From: Clitopilus passeckerianus | Taxonomy: Eukaryota; Basidiomycota; Agaricomycetes; Agaricales; Entolomataceae | NCBI GenBank assembly: GCA_944990035.1 | Contig: CALYLX010000160.1 | Span: 62,001 to 126,000, forward strand | Reading direction: 5' to 3' | DNA: 64,000 nucleotides | Shown here: one piece after another, positions 55,601 to 64,000 of the stretch | Position numbering within the stretch: the stretch's first letter is position 1 | Layout: each line of letters opens with the position of its first letter | Translations under genes and position numbers: made by a program | Notes under the pieces: generated by a model | The model's input: the letters and a program-made list of their open reading frames with translations, nothing else | What the model was told of the DNA's origin: nothing | The model's database searches: none

Positions 55601-55605
55601 GTTTC
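55601..55605. repeat. Target site duplication, right copy (GTTTC)
   Basis: Same five bases as 48599-48603. Confidence 0.9.
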
Positions 55606-55812
55606 CCATTCTTCAGCATGTCGAAATGTTACCGGCTATTAGGATCGGTCCTTTAGGGATCTCTCCTGCATCCGTTCTTAAGTTTTCGGTTTCCGAGCCG
55701 CTTTTACCTCACCGAAACGGCTAACAATTTTCAGGTAGCTTTCCGCGATAAGATAAAAGGGTTCAGTCGACGCCCATTTTCGACATCGACTTCGTTCGTT
55801 CTGGCCTTCCCC

Positions 55813-57260
55813 ATGCCTTCCCACAACACTCGCAACAGCACCAAGAACCGTGACGTTCCCAAAGCTAAGGACAAAAGGGGTGTTTCACCAACCCCTCTGT
55901 CCGATGCCTCTGAGGATGGCAGTGACGTGTTTGAAGCTTTTGAGAAGAACCTCACCCGTGACGACGAGAGTGAGGAGATCACGCTAGTCATCAACTATCC
56001 TCGTTTCGCTGAGACCTTGGAGGCGGTGGTTAAGGAAGTGGCGGATATGTCTGCGACCCAAGCTGCACGCCATTTAGGTCTCCTCAACTTGGTACGTTGG
56101 TTACATGTTCCACCGTTTCTTCCACTGACCTCTTCGCTCCTCAGCAAATCGGCACGGACTTCGACCAGCGCATTGCCGATCAGTCTAGGATGCACACTAT
56201 CCTCACCACTGGCAATACTGCTGCTAGTCGCAAGCTTGTCAACAAGAAGACAGTGGCTCGTTGGTTCGTCTTTGCTGATCGCCTTTTGGCTATCATTGAG
56301 AAGCGTCGCGACGAGCAGAGGGCCAAGGATAAGGCTGAGGTATGTCACCCTTACTTCTCCTGTTGCCTTCTTTCTCTAATTTCTTTCCTGGAGGCCCGTA
56401 AGGCAAAGCTGGAAGCTAAAGCCCAGGAGGCTAAAGCCAAGTCCACCAATGGCGATATCGAGATGTCCAGTGCGTCCACCTCTGATCGTCCTTCTAAAAA
56501 GCGAAAGGCTGACGAAGTGAGTACATCCCTCAGAAACCAAGCTCGCCATGATTATTGACAAACTCGATTCGCTCTCGATCAAGGTCAACACCTTGACCAA
56601 CGTCATGATCATTGACAATGACGGTCCTAAGGTATGTCATCCCCCATTGTCCTCCCGCTACATGCACTGATATTACTGTAAATGTGACTTGTAGACCAAG
56701 AAGGCCAAAATCGAAGACGGCATTCGTGAGTCGTCTCTATTCTGTCTTCCTTGTTCCTTTTTCACCATAACTACCGTAGCGGACTATCGTCCTGGTTCCG
56801 CTTTCGCCAACACCCTCATGCAAAAGGTTGACGATCTTCTCGCCTGGGGCATCGCTATTGACAAGGATTCCCTCCTTGGCTATTCTAATGTCCTGGCCGA
56901 GACCGCTCGTAACCAGCTCTTCTCCTTAGACGTGACCCAATGCCTCGTTCAGGCCTTGTTGAAGCGTCAAGCGGCCGTTCGTGCCGAGTTAGAAGGTCTG
57001 TCCCTTGCAAAGGAACTTCCGGTCGACCGTCTGACCATCAGCGAAGGCAGGGATGAAGAGCTGAGCGCTATGGCAGACGCTGACGTTGCTTCTTCCTCCA
57101 AGGTGAACTTTCTTTGCTTCTGGTTTCGCAAATTTCGTTAACCTTGTCCCTCCCCCAGACCAAAATGAACACCGGCTTCGACGGGAACACCGGCGAATCT
57201 CAGACCGCTGATAATGGTGATGAAAGCGAAGTAGATGCCGCTATAAAGGAAGCCATTTAA
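55813..57260 (+). CDS. Spliced hypothetical nuclear-type protein, tail-to-tail with element 2 pol
   Basis: Seven exons (55813-56091, 56145-56339, 56394-56516, 56542-56631, 56695-56725, 56780-57102, 57159-57260) all join in frame to give 380 residues. The N terminus MPSHNTRNSTKNRDVPKAKD is basic. A helical part follows (YPRFAETLEAVVKEVADMSA, GNTAASRKLVNKKTVARWFV), then an Ala/Lys/Glu coiled-coil-like run and two likely nuclear signals (SKKRKADE, KKAKIED). The C-terminal helical domain contains GSAFANTLMQKVDDLLAWGI. No family is recognised. Intron 3 is only 25 nt by this model (56517-56541), so that acceptor is doubtful. The gene ends 79 bases from the pol stop of element 2 on the other strand and begins 208 bases from element 1, so it may be antisense cargo of element 2. 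Confidence 0.7.
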
Positions 57261-57338
57261 GTTGTATGGTTCCCTCTCCTCGTATATAAAATTGTATTTA
57301 GGATGTACTAGTTCGCAAATGCAGTAGTTTCCCCTAAC

Positions 57339-60300
57339 TTAATGTTTTGAGAGCCGCCTGCTTCTGCGAGGACCATCCGGCGCGTCTTCCTCATCAGAGT
57401 CTGATGCCTCACTGACTTCACCATCTGGATGATCGTCTTCGGAATCACTACCAACCCTAAGTCGGACACCTCGGAAATGAATGTCTTCCACTTCCTGATC
57501 TTCGACACTTCCGTTTTCCGTCCTCAGCTGTTTTAGCTTTTCCGGGGAAATGTCGATCCAGTTCTCGATCCCAGCAGGCAAATCAATGCGCTTCCTCGCG
57601 TGATAAGGTACCACTCGGAAAGCAGCCACTCTTTCTTGCCATACTGATCCGTCCATTTCAGCAACAATATAATTTCCGCCCTTCGTCCTGGTAAGTACCA
57701 CCATGGGCCCCAGATACCTCGGCATCATTTTGCGGCTGAGAGACTTCTCGATCCCTGTATTTCTTACAAGAACCAAGTCCAATGGTTTGAACTCATAGTC
57801 CTTGATCGAAGCCATATGATCCTTAGCATACTTTTGTACAGCTAGAATCTTATCTCGCGATACACGTTTCCGCATCATATCAATGTGTTGTTTATGCATT
57901 GCCAACGCTCTAGCCCGGTAAGCGATAAGCTCTTCCGTACTTAGAGGACCATCAGGCAACTCTACCAACCACGTTGCCTCGACAATGTCAAGTGGCGTGA
58001 TGGGATGAGCTCCGGTGACCATGAAGAATGGCGAACACCCGAAACGTTTACGGACAGTGATACGATCGGCCCACATGATGTGGTGGAAGAACCAGAACCA
58101 TTTGGATTTGTCTTCGCAGGCCTTGAACAGTGCCTGACGGACATCCCAGTGAGGTCGTTCAATCCTTCTGTTCGCTTGAGAATTGTATGCCGAGATAGTA
58201 ATACCCCGAATTCCATACTTTTCCTCAAGCCATTTCGTGACCTTTGTAAATTGTCCCGCATTGTCTGTGACAATTAATGAGATACACCCCCATCTACAGA
58301 TCACATCCTCGAATAACCACTGTCCAATGAGTTTGTGATTATCCTTACGCAACGGTCTCCCTTCCATCCATGAGGATAATCCACAGTGACCATGTACAAT
58401 GTATTTACATCCGTTTGATGCCGGAGTCATATGCATTGTGTCGATATGAATTGTCTGGAAGATCGACGGTGTATGCGTCTCTGTAGGAGGGATCCGAAGA
58501 AGGGTCTTTTGTCGTTCCTGACAGGAATGACAGGTTTGGATATACCAACGGACGTCTGCGTCTATTTCCGGCCACCAGAAGCGCTCAGTGATCAGCATTT
58601 TGGTCGCATAAGCGCCCCGGTGTCCCAACGCATCGTGAGCCGCTCTGAGCATGTAGACTCGTTTCCTCTTGTCCACTACTAGCTTATGCTTCGACATGTT
58701 AGGATCTCTTCGATAGAGACGGCCTTTTCCATCCAAGAAGAATTCCCGGGCAAACCGCTTGAAGTTATCGAGATTCATTTCGCTTAACTCCACAGGGTCC
58801 TGACCTGGATCCTTCAGCCACTCCTCGATCACCGGAATCAAAGAGTCCATTGCCTTCCCTTTCTTAGAGCGGTGAGCGTCAGGATATTCCTCTTGGATTT
58901 CCTCATCGTTCAGCATACTCTCATCAGGTAGCAATGGGGTTTTCAGTGACATCACGAGCACCGGATGCGCAAAGTTAGCGCCTTCCTTCGGTTCACGTTC
59001 GGTAATCGTTCTCCTCAGCTCTATTTCTTCTGCTTTTGCTTCCGTTAACTCCTTTTTGAAATCGCTAACAGAGGTGGCAACCCCTTGCAGGTAACCTCCT
59101 CTCTCATCAATATGATCTTTGAAGTCTTCGAATGTTAACGGCACTTCCTTTTCCCATCCAGGAACGTTGGCGAGCTCATCAGGGAACTCAAATGTCATGG
59201 GCTTTGGCTCATCCATCAGCTCAGGATCAACGGGTTCATATTCCTCGTCACCTGGCTGCGCCTCACGCCTCGATAATCCATCCATGCTGAACGTCTTACC
59301 AGGTACATGATGCAAGGTGAAGTGATACATTAGAATCTCCTCAATCCATCTCATGATTGTAGCGTTGGGTCCAATTCCTGGATTGCTCAACATTCCTTTC
59401 AGGTATTTCGCATCCGTTTCTACGATAAGCTTTCGACACCCTAACAGTGAATGTTTATTAGCTCTCAGGGCCCGTAGAAGACCGTACAACTCGCGTTTGG
59501 GCTGTGAGAACCGAGCTTCGCGTGGATTCAGGGTTATGGACCCTAACTTCGCGCAAGTTCGCTTCTTCACATCCTTGGCGTCCTCTTGGAAGACACCAAA
59601 GCCGACGGCCATCCAGGACGTGTCTACCGCGAGGACAACTGCCCCCGGTGAGTTGTAGTCGATGGGTTTCAAAGCAGGGCAGCTAATCAACGCCTGTTTC
59701 AGGGCATCCATTGATTTCTGTTGTTCTGGCCCCCATTCGAATGGTACTTCTTTCTTGGTGAGTCGATTTAGAGGTTCGGAAATCCGGGCATAGTCTTTAA
59801 TGAACATCCTAAACGTTCCACAGGTACCGAGGAACCCTCGAACATCCGTCAAAGATTTACAACTGCCCCATCCCATGATCACCTCCAAGCGCTTCGTTTC
59901 GGGTTTCCGGCCCTCGTAAGAGCACAGGTGACCCACAACTACGATCTCATCAGCACATAATACTGACTTCGTTCCTGAGAAGGTGCCGCCCGCGTATTTC
60001 ACTCGCTGCAGAACTCTATTGACGTTCTGCATATGTTCCCAGACGAACCGACGAATACCAGGGTTTTCTGGTATTACCTCATATCCATCGTCGGCAAGTT
60101 CATAACGGGTTGCTGGCCCTCGAATGGCTACGTCGTCAATGTATGGCCAGGTAACATCCGGAATTTCATCTTCCAAGATATATGTCACATCATCATGAAA
60201 GATAGGGACTGAATTTGTCCATCCCATCGGTAAAGTAACGAGTCTTAACGCGCCGAATGGCGTCTGAAATGTGGTATAGTCCCGAGATCTTGGATCTAAT

Positions 60301-61334
60301 ATCCGCTCATCATATCCCACATACAGATCGAACATCCCGCCGCAAGCACGTCCAGCAAAATGATTTGCAAGTTCTTCCGTTGCTGGAGGTAAGCCTGAGT
60401 GTGCTACAGTGACCTTGTTTAGAGGTTCTAAACTATGCACCAGTCGCAGGCTTTCACCGTCTTTCTTCAACACGCAGAACCATTGGGACCGATACGAAGA
60501 GTTCGAAGGTTCGTACACTCCCGCTGCAATCTTTTTCTTAATGATCTCACACACTTTGTCATAGATCCCCGGAGGAATTGGTATATTCCTCAGGACCCAC
60601 GGCTGGTGCGGCACTACGGGCATGATTACAGGAGGGAAGTACTCCTCCTTGAAGCGACCTCGTTCGGTATCGTCCCAAGCGAATGCTTCATTCTGTTCCA
60701 TCATGACATGATGTACTAGTTTTCGTTCTTCAGGCCATAAGAAATCTCCAGCGTGCGCTCGGTCGATTATTTCCTTGCGTTCGGCTGTATATCTCCCAGT
60801 GGGCTTAAAGTCCGGTGGATTAGGATTCAAGGTAGGCATTCCTGCTAAAGGATCTCCGGTAATGTTTCTGACAATTCGAAATTCCTCGGGTGTGGTACCC
60901 AGAACAGGTTTAACCTTCTTCGCAACCGGCTTATACTTTTTCGACGCTAACACCTGAACGGTGGGTGATCGAGAAGGTTTAAACCGTTTGCCTTGAACGA
61001 TTTTTGCAGGTAGAGGCTTCAAAGTCCACGATTTCTCTCGGTCTTCGACTCCCTCAGTGAGATTCTCAGCTGGCGGTCTCTTAACAGCGCCTGGTACGTC
61101 AGGTGGTAAGTAATCTAACTTCCCATTTAAATAGGATGATAGTCTACTCCCATCCTTTCCTTCCAGTGGAGCCGTCGAATGAAACGCACTCAGGTAAGCA
61201 TCCCTCAGTTCTTTCTCTTTGAATGCTTTGTCCTTAACGCAATAACCAGTAATACCAAATCCGCCCAATCCGTCATCTGCGATTGAAACCGCAACCTCTC
61301 CTTGATCTGGGATCAACTCCTCGAGGGTCGAAAT
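57339..61334 (-). CDS. Element 2 Pol: RT, RNase H, integrase
   Basis: The frame is open from 61334 to a stop at 57339, about 1330 codons. There is no early ATG; the frame begins inside the end of the protease ORF, in the -1 register. RT: EEYFPPVIMPVVPHQPWVLR region, LVTLPMGWTNSVPIFHDDV, WPYIDDVAIRG. RNase H: VVLAVDTSWMAVGFGVFQED. Integrase: zinc finger HDALGHRG...CHSCQ, then HIDTMHM, VTDNAGQF and the RIERPHWDVRQ catalytic Glu. The C terminus is acidic (DSDEEDAPDGPRRSRRLSKH) and lacks a chromodomain. It should be made as a protease-Pol fusion by frameshifting at 61334-61340. Confidence 0.9.
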   Translation of the reverse strand: MSTLEELIPDQGEVAVSIADDGLGGFGITGYCVKDKAFKEKELRDAYLSAFHSTAPLEGKDGSRLSSYLNGKLDYLPPDVPGAVKRPPAENLTEGVEDREKSWTLKPLPAKIVQGKRFKPSRSPTVQVLASKKYKPVAKKVKPVLGTTPEEFRIVRNITGDPLAGMPTLNPNPPDFKPTGRYTAERKEIIDRAHAGDFLWPEERKLVHHVMMEQNEAFAWDDTERGRFKEEYFPPVIMPVVPHQPWVLRNIPIPPGIYDKVCEIIKKKIAAGVYEPSNSSYRSQWFCVLKKDGESLRLVHSLEPLNKVTVAHSGLPPATEELANHFAGRACGGMFDLYVGYDERILDPRSRDYTTFQTPFGALRLVTLPMGWTNSVPIFHDDVTYILEDEIPDVTWPYIDDVAIRGPATRYELADDGYEVIPENPGIRRFVWEHMQNVNRVLQRVKYAGGTFSGTKSVLCADEIVVVGHLCSYEGRKPETKRLEVIMGWGSCKSLTDVRGFLGTCGTFRMFIKDYARISEPLNRLTKKEVPFEWGPEQQKSMDALKQALISCPALKPIDYNSPGAVVLAVDTSWMAVGFGVFQEDAKDVKKRTCAKLGSITLNPREARFSQPKRELYGLLRALRANKHSLLGCRKLIVETDAKYLKGMLSNPGIGPNATIMRWIEEILMYHFTLHHVPGKTFSMDGLSRREAQPGDEEYEPVDPELMDEPKPMTFEFPDELANVPGWEKEVPLTFEDFKDHIDERGGYLQGVATSVSDFKKELTEAKAEEIELRRTITEREPKEGANFAHPVLVMSLKTPLLPDESMLNDEEIQEEYPDAHRSKKGKAMDSLIPVIEEWLKDPGQDPVELSEMNLDNFKRFAREFFLDGKGRLYRRDPNMSKHKLVVDKRKRVYMLRAAHDALGHRGAYATKMLITERFWWPEIDADVRWYIQTCHSCQERQKTLLRIPPTETHTPSIFQTIHIDTMHMTPASNGCKYIVHGHCGLSSWMEGRPLRKDNHKLIGQWLFEDVICRWGCISLIVTDNAGQFTKVTKWLEEKYGIRGITISAYNSQANRRIERPHWDVRQALFKACEDKSKWFWFFHHIMWADRITVRKRFGCSPFFMVTGAHPITPLDIVEATWLVELPDGPLSTEELIAYRARALAMHKQHIDMMRKRVSRDKILAVQKYAKDHMASIKDYEFKPLDLVLVRNTGIEKSLSRKMMPRYLGPMVVLTRTKGGNYIVAEMDGSVWQERVAAFRVVPYHARKRIDLPAGIENWIDISPEKLKQLRTENGSVEDQEVEDIHFRGVRLRVGSDSEDDHPDGEVSEASDSDEEDAPDGPRRSRRLSKH

Positions 61335-62428
61335 TTTAAATCATCGGTGGGATTGGAGGAATAGTTGACTGAAGGTGGCTTCCCCCTTTCACTAGTAGGT
61401 AACGCTGCTCGTTTACCAGAGTTTGGGTCACGAATAGTAATTATTGCGCTTCCGTCACTCAAATTTTGAACGTTACTTTCAGTCAAGGTATCAAATGGTC
61501 GTCCAAGTAGAATAGTATAGGCCGGTTTCTCGAATATGTGAACTTGTAGATAGATAGTAAAGCCTTCAGCAAATGTAAATGGGATATTACGGGCTAAGCC
61601 CACCGATTCATTTATTTGCTGATTCGCACTCTCCATCCTAAGTCGAACGTCAGGATCCCAAGTGAGTCCGAGTTTTAGCGCAATCTCTAGAGACATACAC
61701 ACAATCTGCGAACCACTACCCAGGATCGACTCAACTTTGTGCCGTTCATTTACCATAGGATGCAGGGAGCGAAGAACTTGGATGTCCCTCGCTACATACA
61801 CTACAACAGGTTTATCTCCCGGCGGCAATGACTCTAGGTAGGTGTCTACAATGTCCTGGTGCACTACGGCACCGACCGGTACACCCTCCCAATCATTCTC
61901 CGCGATGAAATATGTTGCTCCTGGTAAATCATCGACGTTCACAATGTTAGGTTTCGTCAAGTCCTCTGAGAGTCGATGCCAATCCTCCAGCTGCTGGCAG
62001 TTCATACTGCCAAGCTGAAGGACGGCTGCTTCTTTCTTCTTCTCCACCGGGACTCGAGTCTTCCGTAACAATTTCACTAGCTCGCTTCGAACGCTGTCAG
62101 CCACTCCCAACAAATCCGCTGCGGAAATCGTTATCTGGGTGTCTAATAGCTTAGCTACCAATTCCTGCGAACCAAATTCCTTCTCAATCGGCGCCTTACT
62201 GCGTGACTGAGGAATTTGATTGGCATCCCCTTGGTTGGGTTGAATCGGTCGCTGATTCGCCTCGTCTGTCAATGCTGGTACTTTCTCGAACGGTAAGTCC
62301 AAGAACCGTACTCTCTGCTCATCTCTCTTCTCTTTATCTGGTTCCAGGGATTTATTTAAAGGTCTCTCAGGCGTCTCGGGTTTCCCTCCGTCCCTTGGCA
62401 CGCTCTTAGCCTTTCTAGACGCCTTCAT
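61313..62428 (-). CDS. Element 2 protease ORF (retropepsin-like, altered active site)
   Basis: 371 residues from ATG 62428 (MKASRKAKSVPRDGGKPETP), nine bases after the gag stop and in the -1 frame. The N-terminal half is charged and disordered. A retropepsin-like domain follows: KVESILGSGSQIVCMSLEIA, RMESANQQINESVGLARNIP, YTILLGRPFDTLTESNVQNL. The ILLGRPF and SANQ blocks are those of the fungal Ty3 protease. At the active site, where family members have Asp-Ser-Gly or Asp-Pro-Gly, this copy has Gly-Ser-Gly (Gly codon 61718-61720). The enzyme is therefore probably dead unless another Asp serves. Confidence 0.82.
   Translation of the reverse strand: MKASRKAKSVPRDGGKPETPERPLNKSLEPDKEKRDEQRVRFLDLPFEKVPALTDEANQRPIQPNQGDANQIPQSRSKAPIEKEFGSQELVAKLLDTQITISAADLLGVADSVRSELVKLLRKTRVPVEKKKEAAVLQLGSMNCQQLEDWHRLSEDLTKPNIVNVDDLPGATYFIAENDWEGVPVGAVVHQDIVDTYLESLPPGDKPVVVYVARDIQVLRSLHPMVNERHKVESILGSGSQIVCMSLEIALKLGLTWDPDVRLRMESANQQINESVGLARNIPFTFAEGFTIYLQVHIFEKPAYTILLGRPFDTLTESNVQNLSDGSAIITIRDPNSGKRAALPTSERGKPPSVNYSSNPTDDLKFRPSRS
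61334..61340 (-). promoter_or_regulatory. Slippery heptamer T_TTA_AAA, protease to pol (element 2)
   Basis: In the protease frame the codons read GAT TTA AAA TTT, giving the classical -1 slippery sequence T TTA AAA. After a one-base slip the next codon is ATT and the reading continues ISTLEELIPDQGEVAV into pol with no stop. The protease stop comes 18 bases further on, and pol has no usable ATG nearby. Confidence 0.7.
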
Positions 62429-62436
62429 CGAGTTCT

Positions 62437-62443
62437 CTAAAAA
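62437..62443 (-). promoter_or_regulatory. Candidate stop-coupled -1 frameshift site, gag to protease (element 2)
   Basis: Gag ends AAG GAT TTT TAG. A -1 slip on TTT reads TTA GAG AAC TCG ATG and runs straight into the protease ORF. Reinitiation at that ATG nine bases after the stop is the competing explanation. The 12 bases AGGATTTTTAGA (62436-62447) recur at the gag stop of element 1 (53776-53787). Confidence 0.45.
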
Positions 62444-63921
62444 TCCTTGGTATTGTGTTGGCGCACCTCCTCGGAATTCGAGGTGCTCCTGGTATTCGCT
62501 AACGCTGATACTAAGTTAACTAACTGGTCCAACTTTTGGTCGGTGTCAGTACGCTTGTCATGTTGCGCATTGCTAATATTCTCCAGTAGGTCGTCACGCC
62601 TATCCCGAACTGCGTTGGTGAACGTAGAATAAATTGTGTTGTCACGGTCGTCGCCCTCCTCAATCCATCCATAGAATGCTGCCGCCTTCTTGTCAGCTAA
62701 ATCATTTACACGATCTCTGGGACTCAGACTAGCAGGTTCTCGAGGAATGAAATCCCCGTTGGGTAGGCGAGGTTTTCCGTCAACTAACTTCAATTTTCCT
62801 TCAGTCACTTGCGCTCGTAACTCCTTGCAATCGGCAATGCGATGTCCAGCTTGGCGACAATGGAAACAAGTCAAGTTGTTTCCATAGCCTCCACTAGACG
62901 GTGCTTCGGCTCGAACGTTCAAAACAGCGTTGCCTCGACTAGTAACAAGTTGATTAACGGATCGAATGTCATTCTGCATAGTTTGCATGAACGACCGAAT
63001 TCCGGTCATCTCTTTAGTGAGTGCGTTAACGCCGTCTTGAAGACTGGCAAGTGTTTCTTCGGCAGCAGAGTCTTCGACTTTGACCCTAACGTGCGATGAC
63101 TCTCTTTTAACAGGAGATCTGTCTTCGCTGGCACCGTCAGGTTCATCGTCAAGAAGCCTCTGAACAATTTTGAAGACTTCAGATAAGTCATATTTATCAT
63201 TCCTGTGTCGTTGTCTATCCCCATATGAACCATAGGTCATCAACAATCGATCCTGAACCAGGGAATGGAACGTAGGGGTAAGGCATTTCATAAATTTGTC
63301 GACTAGGACAGCATTACTATAGACCTTAGATAGCTTCTTGGCCTCTGCACGGAACTTTCTAATCAAGGAATGAAGTTCTACCTCGTTGCCAGAGCCGAGC
63401 CTGGCATGCTCTCGACAAATCTTGTCAAGGTGAGCCATGTCTCCTTCTCCATTATCGGCTTCGGGGTATGATTCATAAACCTCTTCTAGAAATTCTTTCC
63501 AGGAGCCAGTATCGAAGGTATCGAACCCTTTCCATTCATCATTGGTCTGAGCATCGACGTATTCAATGATCTTATCTTTCTTCTCCCGACTCTCAGTGAT
63601 TCCAGCGGCTTTGAACAAAGCCTCCATCTTCTGAACGAATCTTCGAACTTCAGATGGTTGAGTATGCACAAACTTAGGTGCGTCTCGACTGGTTGAGAAC
63701 GGCATGCGGAAAGTATCAACTCGTTGAATCGTTTGAACTGCAGGTTGAACGGCGGGTACGGCTGCAGGTGCAGGAGCAGCTCCAGTTGCTGGCGCAGGCG
63801 TCGGGCCTGGCGGTGGAACTGGGTCTGGCTGCTGTTGCTGCGCCTCGTCATTGTTTCCTGAGCTCTGAGATGAGCCTGGTTGTGGACCAGACGTCGACAT
63901 ATTCAATGCTCCGGGGAACAT
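62437..63921 (-). CDS. Element 2 Gag
   Basis: 494 residues from ATG 63921 (MFPGALNMSTSGPQPGSSQS; a second ATG at 63900 is possible) to TAG 62437-62439. A Gln/Pro/Ala-rich start (PPPGPTPAPATGAAPAPAAV) precedes the capsid-like helical core (EVRRFVQKMEALFKAAGITE, YVDAQTNDEWKGFDTFDTGS, LVDKFMKCLTPTFHSLVQDR). One CCHC knuckle, CFHCRQAGHRIADCKE, follows, then a PREPASLSPRDRVNDLADKK segment. It is not closely related to the Gag of element 1. Expected to form the particle shell. Confidence 0.9.
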   Translation of the reverse strand: MFPGALNMSTSGPQPGSSQSSGNNDEAQQQQPDPVPPPGPTPAPATGAAPAPAAVPAVQPAVQTIQRVDTFRMPFSTSRDAPKFVHTQPSEVRRFVQKMEALFKAAGITESREKKDKIIEYVDAQTNDEWKGFDTFDTGSWKEFLEEVYESYPEADNGEGDMAHLDKICREHARLGSGNEVELHSLIRKFRAEAKKLSKVYSNAVLVDKFMKCLTPTFHSLVQDRLLMTYGSYGDRQRHRNDKYDLSEVFKIVQRLLDDEPDGASEDRSPVKRESSHVRVKVEDSAAEETLASLQDGVNALTKEMTGIRSFMQTMQNDIRSVNQLVTSRGNAVLNVRAEAPSSGGYGNNLTCFHCRQAGHRIADCKELRAQVTEGKLKLVDGKPRLPNGDFIPREPASLSPRDRVNDLADKKAAAFYGWIEEGDDRDNTIYSTFTNAVRDRRDDLLENISNAQHDKRTDTDQKLDQLVNLVSALANTRSTSNSEEVRQHNTKDF

Positions 63922-64000
63922 CGAAGATACAGGTGGGTCGCGTGGTCGATTAGAAGGTTTATAAGAAACTTTCTTTCTCGAAGGCGGTTTTGGTAACGGC

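Larger units (their letters stand above)
57339..64000 (-). mobile_element. Second Ty3-type retrotransposon (element 2), 5' end outside the window
   Basis: Three consecutive minus-strand frames (gag, protease, pol) with intact RT and integrase motifs and no chromodomain. No LTR could be identified: the 5' LTR should lie beyond 64000 and the 3' LTR is either left of the antisense gene, possibly split off by element 1, or lost. The bases from 63922 to the window end are presumably its leader. Gene order and sequence differ from element 1, so it is a separate lineage. Confidence 0.85.

Noticed and set aside
1..64000. CRISPR arrays, bacterial operons, ribosome binding sites, riboswitches
   Set aside because: The window is spliced eukaryotic nuclear DNA; no regularly spaced short repeats were seen.

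Overview
The window reads as nuclear DNA of a basidiomycete fungus, most likely an Agaricomycete. Genes are compact and interrupted by many introns of about 50-65 nt with GT...AG ends and CTNAC-like branch sites. The protein families fit this group: a DUF6698-type protein, a membrane protein with duplicated Agaricomycete-type beta domains, a TRI5-like terpene synthase, an AA7-type FAD oxidase and chromodomain Ty3 retrotransposons. No species is claimed.

Layout. 2-3.5 kb: tandem small secreted four-cysteine peptides. 4-6 kb: AA7 oxidase. 6.4 kb: intron-bearing tRNA-Ala. 6.7-9.3 kb (minus strand): an AIFM2/FSP1-like oxidoreductase, a doubtful tiny gene and a coiled-coil hairpin membrane protein. 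9.9-11.8 kb: a receptor-like membrane protein with a PPxY tail. 13.4-15.1 kb: an acidic protein of unknown function. 16.9-20.4 kb: assimilatory nitrate reductase behind a cluster of GATA sites. 20.8-23.8 kb: three CYSTM-type small proteins, two of them in a ~1.3 kb tandem duplication. 24-33 kb: a conserved hypothetical protein, a DAO-family oxidase with a 15-nt microexon, a small RRM protein, a TRI5-like terpene synthase and a secreted hypothetical protein. 33.5-47.2 kb: UTP14, a decayed F-box gene, a stand-alone thioester-reductase-like enzyme, a BTB protein, L-fuconate dehydratase and the DUF6698 protein.

48.6-64 kb is retrotransposon territory. Element 1 (48604-55600, minus strand) is a complete, apparently very young Ty3 chromovirus. 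Its two 462-bp LTRs look identical and are flanked by a GTTTC target duplication. It has gag, pol with a C-terminal chromodomain, an extra zinc-knuckle ORF after pol, and an 11-nt match between primer site and predicted RNA 5' end that indicates Tf1/sushi-type self-priming. Element 2 (57.3 kb to beyond the window, minus strand) has separate gag, protease and pol frames. Both elements carry the same 12-mer over the gag stop codon, which suggests stop-coupled -1 frameshifting. Element 2 also has a canonical T_TTA_AAA slippery heptamer before pol. Tail-to-tail with its pol lies a seven-exon plus-strand gene (55813-57260) that may be antisense cargo of that element.

Splice models were built by eye from reading-frame continuity. 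Unresolved junctions are stated in the entries.
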